Positions 1-8,276 of a stretch of DNA of 64,000 nucleotides are shown piece by piece. The position numbers and the translations under genes are program-made. Source of the stretch: an uncultured Christensenellaceae bacterium (GTDB lineage: Bacteria > Bacillota > Clostridia > Christensenellales > Aristaeellaceae). The notes below the pieces were generated by a model that worked only from the letters and a program-made list of their open reading frames with translations, was not told where the DNA came from and ran no database searches. The stretch lies in NCBI GenBank assembly GCA_905234985.1, contig CAJOJQ010000011.1:1-64000 (forward strand), read 5' to 3'. Within the stretch, counting starts at the first letter, position 1. Each line of letters opens with the position of its first letter.

Positions 1-98
1 TTGTTTGGGGACGTGCCTTTTGCTGGCTGTCCACTGAACGGGGACGTGTAGGTCTGCCTTACCAAAGTGTGTGTCCATCCTATGGGGTACAGTTTAAA

Positions 99-242
99 GG
101 ACACTTTAAGTAAGGTTGGAGGTAGGAGGTAGGAGGTAGGAAGTATATATAGTCCAAAAAAAGGACGGGAGCATGCATCTTGATGAACAAGATAAAACCT
201 CCTACCTCCTACTTCCTACCTCCTACCTGCTTTAGAGCGTCC
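99..242. repeat. Long inverted repeat with tandem AGGTAGG-type arms (copy a)
   Basis: Left arm (about 113-153) is a run of GGAGGTA units; right arm (about 197-228) is their complement (CCTCCTACC...). The inner part begins TATATAGTCC. The outer flanks GGACACTTTAA (99-109) and TTTAGAGCGTCC are also roughly complementary. The core is closely similar to the copy at 59394-59510, including TGATGAAC, GATAAAACCTCC and an outer TTAAAGTGTCC motif. It lies just past the sigF stop and could end that transcript. Nothing else is recognised in bases 1-98. Confidence 0.85.
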
Positions 243-909
243 TTTCCCTTCCCCTCTCCTGCTCCGTCCACGCCTGCTGAAAGTGAGCGCGGGCGCGTTT
301 TTCCCGGCGGGAGAAGCTGGATTGCGTGATTTGAAGGGCCTGGGCCAGCTCAGTCTGGGTGCGGCCCAGCAGGAAGCGCTGGCGAATGAGCCAGCTTTCC
401 TCTTCCGGCAGGCGGGAAAGAATATCCTGAATACAGAACCGAACCAGCCAGGCGTCGCCGCCGGGGTCGGGGAGGGACGAAAGCAAAAGGCCGGTTTCAT
501 CGTAGACCGGGCCTTTTTCCATTTCAAGCAACAGGGCCAGCTCTTCCGGGGGCAAGCCCGCTTTTTCGGCGGTTTCCTTAACAGGCGGCATGCGGCCAAA
601 CTGCCTGAGCTGCTGCTCCTGGTAATCCCGGGCCCGTTTGAGCTTATTTCGGGTGCGCCAGCCCATGTCCCGGCAGGCGGAACGCCGCATTTCGCCTAAA
701 ATCACCGGCACGGCGTAGGTGGAAAAGGCGAAGCCCGCGTCCTCCTGATACCGGCGGATGGCGGCGACCAGCCCCACGCAGCCCTGCTGAAAGGCGTCCT
801 CCGGGCTTTGGAAGCGGCGGCTCAGGGCCTGCACCAGGGGCATATGCTGCCGCACCAGGGCGGCTAAAGCGTCCGGGTCGCCCGCCTGCGCCAAGGCGTA
901 CAGGCTCAT
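232..909 (-). CDS. sigF: RNA polymerase sigma-F factor (SpoIIAC)
   Basis: Forespore-specific sigma factor of 225 residues. Region 2 is visible as MPLVQALSRRFQ...DAFQQGCVGLVAAIRRY and TYAVPVILGEMRR (about residues 23-75), and region 4 as the helix-turn-helix LGRTQTELAQALQITQSSFSRREKRA near the C terminus. This is the SigF/SigG/SigB class. It is the third gene of a spoIIAA-spoIIAB-sigF operon; its ATG lies 1 bp beyond the spoIIAB stop, implying translational coupling. By family knowledge it is held inactive by SpoIIAB until SpoIIAA releases it in the forespore. Gene order makes SigF much more likely than SigG. Confidence 0.95.
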   Translation of the reverse strand: MSLYALAQAGDPDALAALVRQHMPLVQALSRRFQSPEDAFQQGCVGLVAAIRRYQEDAGFAFSTYAVPVILGEMRRSACRDMGWRTRNKLKRARDYQEQQLRQFGRMPPVKETAEKAGLPPEELALLLEMEKGPVYDETGLLLSSLPDPGGDAWLVRFCIQDILSRLPEEESWLIRQRFLLGRTQTELAQALQITQSSFSRREKRARAHFQQAWTEQERGRERTL

Positions 910-910
910 A

Positions 911-1345
911 TCAGCCCTCCCGCAGGCGCTTTTGCATGCGCACGGTGGTGCCTTTGCCGGGCTTCGATTCCACCGTCACCTTGTCCATGAAGGTCTGCAT
1001 CACGGAAAAGCCCATGCCGGAGCGCTCCTTTTCCGGCTGGGTGGTGAAAAAGGGCTGCATGGCCCGGTCGATATCGGCGATGCCTTTTCCTTTGTCTATG
1101 ATTTCCAGGGAAAGCACCCCATCGTCCTGCAATGCCGCGGCGACGGTCACGGTACCGCCGGATGCGTCGGCGTAGCCGTGTACGATGGCGTTGGTCACGG
1201 CCTCGCTGACGGCGGTTTTGATGTCGGCCAGCACGTCCAGCGTGGGGTCCAGCTGCACGGCGAAGGCGCTGACGGCCACCCGGGCAAAGCCCTCGTTTTC
1301 CGGCACGCCTAAAAATTCCAGCTTCATTTCGTTGATGATCTTCAT
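911..1345 (-). CDS. spoIIAB: Anti-sigma-F factor / serine kinase SpoIIAB
   Basis: 144 residues, the usual length. GHKL ATPase motifs are visible: the N box EAVTNAIVHGY (about residues 47-57), the G1 box IDKGKGIAD and the G2 box SGMGFSVMQTF. The protein binds sigma-F and phosphorylates SpoIIAA. It is the middle gene of the spoIIA operon, 13 bp after spoIIAA and 1 bp before sigF. The ATG follows a purine-rich site. No key residue appears to be missing. Confidence 0.96.
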   Translation of the reverse strand: MKIINEMKLEFLGVPENEGFARVAVSAFAVQLDPTLDVLADIKTAVSEAVTNAIVHGYADASGGTVTVAAALQDDGVLSLEIIDKGKGIADIDRAMQPFFTTQPEKERSGMGFSVMQTFMDKVTVESKPGKGTTVRMQKRLREG

Positions 1346-1358
1346 GTGTTTGTCTCCC

Positions 1359-1658
1359 TCACATAATTTGAATGACCTGATCCATGCCGGACAAAAGAAA
1401 CACCTTTTTCACCTGGGGGTTCATGTTTTTCACCGCCACCTTTCCGCCCCGCAGGGCAAGGGTGCGGTAGCGCCCCAAAATCACGCCGATGCCCGAGGAA
1501 TCCATAAAGGCCATATCCTTCAAATCCATCACCAGTTTTTTCACCCCCGGATCGGAAATCAGTCCGTCCAATTCCCGCCGGATGGGCTGCGCGCTGCAAT
1601 GATCCAGCTCCCCGGTGATGCGTACCGTCACGGTGTCCCGCCGCCGTTCAAACTCCAT
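1359..1658 (-). CDS. spoIIAA: Anti-sigma-F factor antagonist SpoIIAA
   Basis: A STAS-domain protein of 99 residues when started at the ATG at 1658, which follows CAGGAGGGATGGAAC. An upstream in-frame ATG at 1694 would overlap the predicted promoter and add non-homologous residues. The phosphorylatable serine sits in MDSSGIGVILGRY (about residues 51-63). The dephosphorylated form binds SpoIIAB and frees sigma-F. First gene of the operon. Confidence 0.95.
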   Translation of the reverse strand: MEFERRRDTVTVRITGELDHCSAQPIRRELDGLISDPGVKKLVMDLKDMAFMDSSGIGVILGRYRTLALRGGKVAVKNMNPQVKKVFLLSGMDQVIQIM

Positions 1659-1692
1659 GTTCCATCCCTCCTGAAAGTACATAGGTGGAATC

Positions 1693-1720
1693 ATTCTGGC
1701 CCTTCCCCTCTGTATCCTGC
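1693..1720 (-). promoter_or_regulatory. Sigma-H-like promoter of the spoIIA operon
   Basis: On the minus strand the sequence reads GCAGGATAC (1720-1712), 12 bases, then CCAGAAT (1699-1693). This fits the sigma-H pattern RNAGGAWWW-N11/12-RNNGAAT except for one position. A start near 1686 gives a leader of about 28 nt to the spoIIAA ATG. In Bacillus, spoIIA is transcribed by sigma-H, so context supports the call. Confidence 0.6.
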
Positions 1721-1776
1721 CGCGAAAAATGGGGGTTTATGCGGTTCATGAGAAAACCGTGCGACATTTTTTGCGC

Positions 1777-1808
1777 AAAAAAAGCCGCCCCGCAATTACG
1801 GGACGGTG
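1777..1808 (-). terminator. Rho-independent terminator of the small gene at 1815-1997
   Basis: On the minus strand CCGTCCCG, a 6-nt loop, CGGGGCGG, then CTTTTTTT. It starts a few bases after the stop of the small upstream gene and insulates it from spoIIAA. Confidence 0.85.
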
Positions 1809-1814
1809 AAAAAG

Positions 1815-1997
1815 TTAGGATAGACGATCTTTTGTGCGATTCCATTCCTCAGCGTTATTCAGCAGGGCGCGCGCTTTCGCCATCACTTCTTCATGGGTGC
1901 AGCGCTCTGTGGTGCTGACGGCCTGGAGTTCCGCTTCGCGCAGTAGATCGTACACCATGCTGTCGTAGCGGTTTTGATCGTAGCTTTCCATGCTCAT
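1815..1997 (-). CDS. Small acidic hypothetical protein
   Basis: About 60 residues, helical and charged (YDSMVYDLLREAELQAVST, then HEEVMAKARALLNN). The start is taken at 1997 or 1991 (MSMES...), just after AAAAGG. A longer frame starting at 2051 runs into the inverted repeat at 2010-2160 and is not favoured. The gene has its own terminator. I recognise no family; size and composition could suit a sporulation-associated or regulatory small protein, but that is a guess. Confidence 0.6.
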   Translation of the reverse strand: MSMESYDQNRYDSMVYDLLREAELQAVSTTERCTHEEVMAKARALLNNAEEWNRTKDRLS

Positions 1998-2010
1998 ATA
2001 GCCTTTTATG

Positions 2011-2157
2011 CCTTTCTCGGAGGGGGTCTGGGGGAACCGCTCAACAGCCACGCGGGTTTAGCCGCGTGGCGCAATACCAACCAAGTAGCATGGAACGGAA
2101 GCGCGGGCAAGCGAAGCACAGGCCGTGCGAAGAAACACCAAAGAGCGGTTCCCCCAG
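2011..2157. repeat. GGGGGAACCGC inverted repeat with internal hairpin
   Basis: CTGGGGGAACCGCTC (2028-2042) is exactly complementary to GAGCGGTTCCCCCAG (2143-2157). In between lies a second hairpin, CCACGCGG (2048-2055) with CCGCGTGG (2062-2069), and about 70 unassigned bases. The preceding TTTCTCGGAGGGGGTCTGGGGG is shared with the copy at 61660, and a similar version lies at 41030-41086. It follows the stop of the MFS gene. Confidence 0.8.
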
Positions 2158-2172
2158 ATCATTCCGTTCCCT

Positions 2173-3717
2173 TTATGCTTTGCTTCCGCTTTCCAGGGCG
2201 TCCAATTCCTTCCGCCCGGCGGTCATGATGCCCAGGCCCACCAGGAAGAGGGCGATCAGGGCCAGCACGCCGAAGGAGCTACGGCCCGTCCAGGCGCCGA
2301 TGGTGGAGTACAGCACGGGGCCTAAAACGGAGGCGAACTTGCCGAAGATATCGAAGAAGCCGAAGAACTCGTTGCTGCGCTCCTTGGGGATCAGCTTGCC
2401 GAAGTAGCTGCGGCTGACGGCCTGTATGCCGCCCTGCACGGTGCCGACCAACGTTGCCATAGCCCAGAAGAGGATGGTGGAGAAGGAAACGGCGCTTTGG
2501 AATTTCTCGATCACCCCGGCGTTATTGCCCAAGAACTGGGTGAAGGTGAGCAGCACCCGATCCACTTCGGGATTTTCCTGCTGTTCTTTGGTCAGCTTGA
2601 CGAATTCCGCGTTCAGCTTTTCCTGGGCGTCCTTGTCGGTAAAGTATTTGGCCCCGGCGTCCCGCAGGGCGATGGCGTTTTCGTCGGTGAGGTCGCTTAG
2701 CTGCTCGGTATAGTCCGCTTTCAGCGCCGCTTCATAGGCTTCCTGGTGGGGCTCTAAGGAGAAGCCCATGTAGAAACCCACGCAGCAGATGAAGGTGTAC
2801 ACGATGATGGCCCCTACCAGCGCTTTCCGGGCGGTGATCTTCGCCGCCAGGTTGGCGAACAGGATGGAGCAGGGCATGGCGACGATCTGGGTCACCAGCA
2901 GGGCCAGGATCATGCCCACGCTGCCAAGGCCCAGCACCGTGCCATAGGCCGTGGAAATGCTGATGATGGTGCCCACGCCGTCGATGTAGAAGAAGTAGGC
3001 CAGCACGAACAGGAACAGGCCCTTCTGCTTGAAAATATCCTTGGCGGTGTGGCCGATGTTGCGGAAGATCTGGCTGACGGAATTGTCCGCCGTGCGCTCG
3101 ATGTAGTGGGTCTGCTCCACATTTTTCAGGAAGGGCAGGGAGAACACCAGCCACCACACGCTGACGATCAGGATGGAGAAGATTTGGGCGATGGGGCTGG
3201 AATAGCCGAGGATCAGCAGCACGGCGATGGAGATGACGAAGGGAATGGTGCTGCCTCCGATGTAGCCCATGGCGTAGCCCCAGGAAGACACCTTATCCAT
3301 GCGCTCGTCCGTGGTCACGTCCGTTAAGAACGAATCATAGAACAGGCAGCTGCCCGAGAAGCCGATGCGGCTGAAAATATAGCCCACCAGCATGAGCTGC
3401 CAGCTGTGCATGACCAGCGCGATGAAGAAGGTGGCAACCACGCCTAAGAGCATGAACACCGTGAACAGCTTCTTTTTCATGCCCTTGAAATCCGCCACAG
3501 CCCCTAACAGCGGGGCCAGAATCGCCACCATAAAGGTCGCGATGGACGTACCGTAGCCCCACCAGATGTCCCCCGCGTCCCCCGCGATGGAAACGAAGAT
3601 GGTGGGGAAGATGGCCGCCATGATGTTGGTGGCGTAAATGGAGTTGGCCCAGTCGTACATGATCCAGCTCCATTCTTTTTTTGTAAACCGCTTTTGCTTG
3701 CCCTGTTCGGCCTGCAT
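2173..3717 (-). CDS. UMF1-family MFS transporter
   Basis: 514 residues with about 12 hydrophobic segments. The start at 3717 follows GGGAGG; an upstream ATG at 3765 lacks a site. The N-terminal WIMYDWANSIYATNIMAA matches the YDWANSxF signature of the UMF1/Atg22-like group of the major facilitator superfamily. A charged loop of about 90 residues (TDENAIALRDAGAKYFTDKDA) lies between helices 7-8 and 9. Substrate is unknown; related proteins are proposed to export amino acids or metabolites. It stands alone, with a repeat hairpin after its stop. Confidence 0.85.
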   Translation of the reverse strand: MQAEQGKQKRFTKKEWSWIMYDWANSIYATNIMAAIFPTIFVSIAGDAGDIWWGYGTSIATFMVAILAPLLGAVADFKGMKKKLFTVFMLLGVVATFFIALVMHSWQLMLVGYIFSRIGFSGSCLFYDSFLTDVTTDERMDKVSSWGYAMGYIGGSTIPFVISIAVLLILGYSSPIAQIFSILIVSVWWLVFSLPFLKNVEQTHYIERTADNSVSQIFRNIGHTAKDIFKQKGLFLFVLAYFFYIDGVGTIISISTAYGTVLGLGSVGMILALLVTQIVAMPCSILFANLAAKITARKALVGAIIVYTFICCVGFYMGFSLEPHQEAYEAALKADYTEQLSDLTDENAIALRDAGAKYFTDKDAQEKLNAEFVKLTKEQQENPEVDRVLLTFTQFLGNNAGVIEKFQSAVSFSTILFWAMATLVGTVQGGIQAVSRSYFGKLIPKERSNEFFGFFDIFGKFASVLGPVLYSTIGAWTGRSSFGVLALIALFLVGLGIMTAGRKELDALESGSKA

Positions 3718-3825
3718 GGTGATCCCTCCCGTAGCGATTGTGTGCTTTTGTTTTCCGCTGGGCAAATTATACCGTGTGTTCCGTCATTTTTCAAGGAAAA
3801 CATGAAAGCATGCATTGTCCGCGCG

Positions 3826-5421
3826 TTACTGCGAAATCAGCGTCAGCATGGTTTCGGGGGTCAGACGGATCACGGCGGGATCGTCACGCAGGAGCGCCGG
3901 GATGCCTTCTGTGGGAACGCAGGAGAATACGGCGGAGAACGACGGCTCTTCCTCGTTGGGTCCATATGCCTTGCAGTAAAGGGAGAAATTTCCTTCTTTG
4001 CCGTCATACCCGAACCTGATATAAGCAGTGTCTTCTTCGGGACGCACGCTTTCTCCTTCCGCGTGCAGGGTGATCACATACTCGCGGATCGACTCATAAG
4101 CGCCGGTGCAGGTGACGGTGATATTGTTCGCCCGGATCACCAGCTTTTCTCCATCGTATTCCGCGGTGGTTTTGTTGTCCGCGCGATACTGGTTAAACGG
4201 GCTGTATTCCATATAGCCATATTTCAGTTGGCCGTCATCGGCAAGCAGCTTCAAAAGAAGCAGGGTCTGTCCGGCGGACGATCTCACGCTCAGGTCGAAC
4301 TGCTTTTCGCTGAGCATCAAACTGGCGTAATACATGCCCGTGCCGCCCGGATTGCAATACCCGCTGACGATCAGGCCGTCTTCTCCCATGGCGTAGTCCA
4401 ATTGAAGCAGGAACCGGCGGTAACGGCTGTAGAGCGCGCTGCAATTGATGCAGACCGACCCCATGCCGCGTTCCATGCGTCCGTCTGCGCTCAATTCAAA
4501 GCCCATGGCGGGCGCGCTGACCGCAACGCTCCAGGAATTGCGATCCGAATTCTCCCAATAAAACGCGGATACGGTGATTTCATATTTCTGCGTCTTTTCA
4601 CCAAGGATTTTGGTTTCCCAGAGAAGCCCGTCCAGCTTATGGTTATCGCCATCGTTCCGGTACGTCCATTCCATGGCGAATTTGTCGGAGGAATCGCCGA
4701 TTTCGCCGGTCGCATGAATGTTGGTGAAATCTGCGTCGGCGGTCAGGTCAAACGCCACAACAAAATCCGTTTCCGTCGCTTTAATCTGTTCCAAAGCGCG
4801 TTCGATTTCTGCTTTCAGATCGGATAACGACGGCTTTTCTCCCTTCACGGCCACGGCGATCATCTGGAGCAGCTCATCCGCCGTCGCGCTGTACCGTTCG
4901 TCGGCGGCCACGAGATCAATATAGGCGGCGAAATGTTCCACCAGCTGTTCCGGCGTTGCCCTGTACGCGATATGCAGCCCATCCTCGGATTCTATCGTCG
5001 TATCCGGCACAATGACGGTTTGGAAAAGAAGCGTGGCAAGCTCGCTATAGATTTCCATGTTGGGCGCCATTCCCAGCGCCGAGGTATTGAGCAGCGTTTC
5101 CACATCGGCATATTGGAGGTTCAGGATCACGCCGTTTGATTTGACGGAAACATCCTTCTGCGTCGCCTGCGCCTGGAGCTGGAAGTCGCTGGCGGATACA
5201 GACGCGTCCAGCAGGTTTTCTTCCCCCTTGACCAGCACGGAAAAAACGTCTTTGCCAAGATAATTCACATCAAAACGCAGCATGTCCCGCACGAAGTTGA
5301 TGTTGCTCAGCAGTTCATTGACGCCTTGGAGGAAAACCTTTTCTGTGACTGTTTCTTCGGCGTAAGCGGCATACCCGAACAGCATGCAGCAGGCCAGCAG
5401 GAGCGCGATGAGCTTTTTCAT
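3826..5421 (-). CDS. Large secreted hypothetical protein
   Basis: 531 residues. A signal peptide (MKKLIALLLACCMLFGYAAYA, likely cut before EE) is followed by a mostly beta-strand, repetitive protein with many alternating polar/hydrophobic stretches. There is no lipobox at the cleavage site and no membrane segment, so it is probably released or wall-associated. A likely promoter lies upstream on the minus strand (TTTACA-17-TAAGAT near 5475-5503). I do not recognise a family. The pattern resembles uncharacterised exported proteins common in gut Clostridia. Confidence 0.8.
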   Translation of the reverse strand: MKKLIALLLACCMLFGYAAYAEETVTEKVFLQGVNELLSNINFVRDMLRFDVNYLGKDVFSVLVKGEENLLDASVSASDFQLQAQATQKDVSVKSNGVILNLQYADVETLLNTSALGMAPNMEIYSELATLLFQTVIVPDTTIESEDGLHIAYRATPEQLVEHFAAYIDLVAADERYSATADELLQMIAVAVKGEKPSLSDLKAEIERALEQIKATETDFVVAFDLTADADFTNIHATGEIGDSSDKFAMEWTYRNDGDNHKLDGLLWETKILGEKTQKYEITVSAFYWENSDRNSWSVAVSAPAMGFELSADGRMERGMGSVCINCSALYSRYRRFLLQLDYAMGEDGLIVSGYCNPGGTGMYYASLMLSEKQFDLSVRSSAGQTLLLLKLLADDGQLKYGYMEYSPFNQYRADNKTTAEYDGEKLVIRANNITVTCTGAYESIREYVITLHAEGESVRPEEDTAYIRFGYDGKEGNFSLYCKAYGPNEEEPSFSAVFSCVPTEGIPALLRDDPAVIRLTPETMLTLISQ

Positions 5422-5466
5422 TTGAGATTTCTCCTTCCGATTTTTTATTTGTGAGCCGATCCCTTC

Positions 5467-5634
5467 CTATGGCTTATATCTTACCAAATAGTGGGGGATT
5501 TGTAAAGAAATAAAATTCATGAACGAGCGAAATCCGTGGAAATCTGTCAGGATTTCGATACGCTCCGCCTCGGGGAGCTGCTGCTTGAACCTTGCCATTT
5601 TTCGGAACACGTTTTTCACCTCCGCCGTCATCAT
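5467..5634 (-). pseudogene. N-terminal remnant of a pyridoxamine-phosphate-oxidase-like gene
   Basis: A 54-55 codon frame contains VFRKMARFKQQLPEAERIEIL, which closely resembles the start of clostridial PNPOx-like flavoproteins (typically MFRxMRRxKQxLxxEECxEIL). The expected continuation (GVLAVLGDDGYPYAVP) is absent; the frame runs into unrelated sequence and the promoter of the secreted protein gene. There is no ribosome-binding site. It is best read as a decayed fragment; chance resemblance is possible. Confidence 0.45.
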
Positions 5635-5664
5635 TCAAAGGAAATTTGGCAATGTCAAGGAAAA

Positions 5665-5717
5665 ACACTTGACAGGGCGGGAAAACCGTGTATAATAGTG
5701 CCCTGTCAAGGCCAAAA
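5665..5717 (+). promoter_or_regulatory. Promoter with palindromic operator for ylxM-ffh
   Basis: TTGACA (5669-5674), 16 bp, TATAAT (5691-5696). The -35 box lies in TTGACAGGGC, whose exact inverse GCCCTGTCAA occurs about 24 bp later, at the expected transcription start. A further partial copy CCTGACAGG lies just before the ribosome-binding site. The symmetry around a consensus promoter suggests a repressor site. Confidence 0.7.
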
Positions 5718-5735
5718 GCCTGACAGGAGGGCGTC

Positions 5736-6113
5736 ATGGCGCAGGATGCATTCGGGACGATGGAAAAAAAGGTGCTGCTTTCCTGGCTGCTGAGCTTCTA
5801 CGGTAGCATGCTCACGGAAAACCAGCGGGAGATGGCCCGGCTGCATTGGGAAGAAGATTTGAGTCTGGCTGAAATCGCCGCCCAGTTTTCCGTCACCCGC
5901 CAAAGCGTACACGACACCGTGGGCCGCACGGAGCGTCAATTGGAGGCCCTGGAAGAAAAATTGGGGCTGCTGAAACGCTTCAAGGCGGTGGAGGAAGGGC
6001 TGACGGCCTGCCGGGAGGAGCTGAACCGGGTGGAGGCCACGGAAAACACCCTGCCCCATCTGCTGGCCGCCCGCCGCATGATCGAATCATTGCTGGATCA
6101 GGAGGAAGAATAA
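5736..6113 (+). CDS. ylxM: SRP-associated DNA-binding protein YlxM
   Basis: 125 residues, sigma-70 region-4-like helix-turn-helix (LSLAEIAAQFSVTRQSVHDTVGRTERQLE, about residues 45-75) and a coiled-coil C terminus. Family UPF0122, typically encoded directly before ffh. The ATG follows GGAGG by 5 bases. Its stop overlaps the ffh start by one base (TAATG), so the two are coupled. Its role in the signal recognition particle pathway is inferred from position and family. Confidence 0.93.
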   Translation: MAQDAFGTMEKKVLLSWLLSFYGSMLTENQREMARLHWEEDLSLAEIAAQFSVTRQSVHDTVGRTERQLEALEEKLGLLKRFKAVEEGLTACREELNRVEATENTLPHLLAARRMIESLLDQEEE

Positions 6114-7459
6114 TGGCCTTTGAAGGGCTTTCTGACAAGCTGCAAAAAGCGTTTAAAAAGCTCACCGGGAAGGGCAAGCTGACCGAGCAGAACATCAAGG
6201 ACGCCATGCGCGAAGTCCGCATGGCCCTGCTGGAAGCCGACGTGAACTACCTGGTGGTGAAGGATTTCATCAAAAAGGTGACGGAGCGCTGTATCGGCGC
6301 GGAAATCCTGGCCAACCTGAACGCCGGGCAGCAGGTGATCAAGATCGTCAACGAGGAGCTGACCGCTTTGATGGGCGGCAGCAACGCCAAGCTCACCTGG
6401 TCCTCCTCCGTGCCCACGATCTACATGCTCTGCGGCCTGCAGGGCGCCGGTAAAACCACCATGGCCGCCAAGCTGGCAAGCTACCTGACCAAGCAGGGCA
6501 AAAAGCCCCTGCTGGCCGCATGCGATATCTACCGCCCCGCCGCTATCAAGCAGTTGCAGGTGGTGGGCCAGCAGGTGGGCGTGCCCGTGTTTGAAAAGGG
6601 CACCCAGGATCCGGTGAAAACCGCCAAAGAAGCCGTGGAAAGCGCCCGCTATTACGGCCAGGACGTGCTGATCATCGACACCGCCGGCCGCCTGCACATC
6701 GACGAAGCGCTGATGCAGGAGCTTGCAAACATCAAATCCGCCGTACATCCCCAGGAGATCCTGCTGGTGGTGGACGCCATGACTGGTCAGGACGCGGTGA
6801 ACGTGGCCAAGTCCTTCGATGAAAAGCTGAGCATCGACGGCGTGATCGTCACCAAGCTGGACAGCGACACCCGCGGCGGCGCGGCGCTGTCTGTGCGGGC
6901 CGTCACCGGCAAGCCCATTAAGTTCGCGGGCACCGGCGAAAAGCTCGGCGACATCGAACCCTTCCACCCCGAGCGCATGGCAAGCCGCATCCTCGGCATG
7001 GGCGACGTACTCACCCTGATCGAAAAGGCCGCTGCCGCCGCCGACGCGGAGGCCGCCGAAAAGCTGGCCGCCAAGGGCAAAAAGAATCCCGCCGACTTCG
7101 ACCTGAACGATTTCCTGGATCAGATGCGCCAGCTGAAAAAAATGGGGCCTCTGTCCAGCGTGCTGGGCATGCTGCCGGGCATCGGAAGCAAGCTCAAGGA
7201 CGTGGAAGTGGACGAAGGGGCGCTGAAAAAGCCCGAGGCCATCATTTGCTCCATGACCCTCAAGGAGCGCCACAACCCCGCCATCCTGAACGCCTCCCGC
7301 CGCAAGCGAATCGCCGCGGGCGCGGGCGTCAGCGTGCAGGATGTGAATGCCCTCATGCGACAGTTCGAGCAGATGCAGAAAATGATGAAGCAGATGATGG
7401 GCAACAAGCGCGGCATGATGCGCGCCATGAAGAACATGAACATGGGGAAAATGCCCTGA
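6113..7459 (+). CDS. ffh: Signal recognition particle protein Ffh (SRP54)
   Basis: 448 residues. N domain (ADVNYLVVKDFI), then the GTPase domain with GLQGAGKTT (about residue 108), DTAGRL, TKLDSDTRGG and GTGEKLGDIEPFHP, then a methionine-rich M domain ending MMKQMMGNKRGMMRAMKNM that binds SRP RNA and signal peptides. GTP-dependent co-translational targeting to the membrane. Complete. A short CCCGGTAAACCGGG hairpin follows the stop. Confidence 0.98.
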   Translation: MAFEGLSDKLQKAFKKLTGKGKLTEQNIKDAMREVRMALLEADVNYLVVKDFIKKVTERCIGAEILANLNAGQQVIKIVNEELTALMGGSNAKLTWSSSVPTIYMLCGLQGAGKTTMAAKLASYLTKQGKKPLLAACDIYRPAAIKQLQVVGQQVGVPVFEKGTQDPVKTAKEAVESARYYGQDVLIIDTAGRLHIDEALMQELANIKSAVHPQEILLVVDAMTGQDAVNVAKSFDEKLSIDGVIVTKLDSDTRGGAALSVRAVTGKPIKFAGTGEKLGDIEPFHPERMASRILGMGDVLTLIEKAAAAADAEAAEKLAAKGKKNPADFDLNDFLDQMRQLKKMGPLSSVLGMLPGIGSKLKDVEVDEGALKKPEAIICSMTLKERHNPAILNASRRKRIAAGAGVSVQDVNALMRQFEQMQKMMKQMMGNKRGMMRAMKNMNMGKMP

Positions 7460-7479
7460 CCCGGTAAACCGGGAAGGCA

Positions 7480-7590
7480 GAGATCAGAGTACAGAGCGCA
7501 GAGTACAGATTAGATAGTGATAGCAAAAGGGGACCCGCAATTGGTCAGCTAAATAAATCTGAACTCTGTACTCTGAATTCTGTACTCTCA
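7480..7590. repeat. Long inverted repeat with AGAGTACAG-type arms
   Basis: Left arm AGAGATCAGAGTACAGAG plus CGCAGAGTACAGA; right arm TCTGAACTCTGTACTCTG plus AATTCTGTACTCT. The arms are quasi-tandem repeats of a 6-9-mer and mutually complementary, with about 48 bases between. Same architecture as the AGGTAGG and GAGTTGAGA elements but different arm sequence. It lies between ffh and rpsP. Confidence 0.8.
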
Positions 7591-7703
7591 ATAAACCGCC
7601 GCTTCGCGAAAACCTTCGCTCAAAGGCGGCCCCAATCACATCGCGGTTATCATAACTTCTATGATTACCATATATACGACAAATTACAGGGAGGAAAACT
7701 ACC

Positions 7704-7952
7704 ATGGCTGTCAAAATTCGTCTCAAGAGAATGGGCATGAAAAAGCACCCCTTCTACCGCATCGTGGTCGCGGACGTCCGCAGCCCCCGCGATGGCCGCT
7801 TCATTGAAGAATTAGGTTACTACGATCCCATGAAGCAGCCCGCCGAAATCAAGGTTGACAACGAAAAGGCCCAGCAGTGGATGAAGAACGGCGCCCAGCC
7901 CACCGAAACCGTGCGGGTGCTGCTCAAGAAGTCCGGCGCGATTGAAGGCTGA
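7704..7952 (+). CDS. rpsP: Small ribosomal subunit protein bS16
   Basis: 82 residues, starting [24 protein letters not shown], the canonical S16 N terminus, with [12 protein letters not shown] following. The ATG follows GGGAGGAAAACTACC. First gene of the rpsP-khpA-rimM-trmD group. Confidence 0.97.
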   Translation: MAVKIRLKRMGMKKHPFYRIVVADVRSPRDGRFIEELGYYDPMKQPAEIKVDNEKAQQWMKNGAQPTETVRVLLKKSGAIEG

Positions 7953-7981
7953 ACCGTCTCGTAACAAAGAAAGGAATATCC

Positions 7982-8209
7982 ATGCGGGAACTCGTCCTAT
8001 TCCTGGCAAAATCGCTGGTTGATCAGCCGGATGCGGTTCAGGTAATGGAAACCGAAGGGCCTGAGGCCATCATCTTAGAGCTCACTGTGGCTCCCGAGGA
8101 TATGGGCAAGGTCATTGGCAAGCAGGGGCGTATCGCCAAAGCTATCCGCACGGTGGTCAAGGCCGCCACGGACAAAAATGCCAAGCCGGTATTCGTGGAA
8201 ATCCAGTAA
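7982..8209 (+). CDS. khpA: KH-domain RNA-binding protein KhpA
   Basis: 75 residues with a single KH domain: GKVIGKQGRIAKAIRTVVKA carries the GxxG RNA-binding loop. Known formerly as YlqC; it partners with KhpB/Jag in small-RNA and cell-division control in Gram-positives. Located 29 bp after rpsP and followed by a terminator-like hairpin before rimM. Confidence 0.93.
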   Translation: MRELVLFLAKSLVDQPDAVQVMETEGPEAIILELTVAPEDMGKVIGKQGRIAKAIRTVVKAATDKNAKPVFVEIQ

Positions 8210-8220
8210 AGTGCCAGACG

Positions 8221-8255
8221 GAAGGGCGGCAGAAGATTGCCGTCCTTTTTCTTCT
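8221..8255 (+). terminator. Terminator or attenuator between khpA and rimM
   Basis: GGGCGGCA, a short loop (GAAGAT), TGCCGTCC, then TTTTTCTTC. A classic intrinsic terminator inside a conserved gene cluster, so it probably reduces rather than abolishes read-through. Confidence 0.8.
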
Positions 8256-8276
8256 ATATTATGAAAGGGAACAGAA

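Noticed and set aside
99..242. CRISPR array or simple microsatellite
   Set aside because: The units are 6-7 bases with no unique spacers, and occur as two complementary arms, so this is an inverted repeat, not a CRISPR.
6098..7273. 391-codon minus-strand frame opposite ffh
   Set aside because: A shadow of ffh with biased composition and no recognisable motif.
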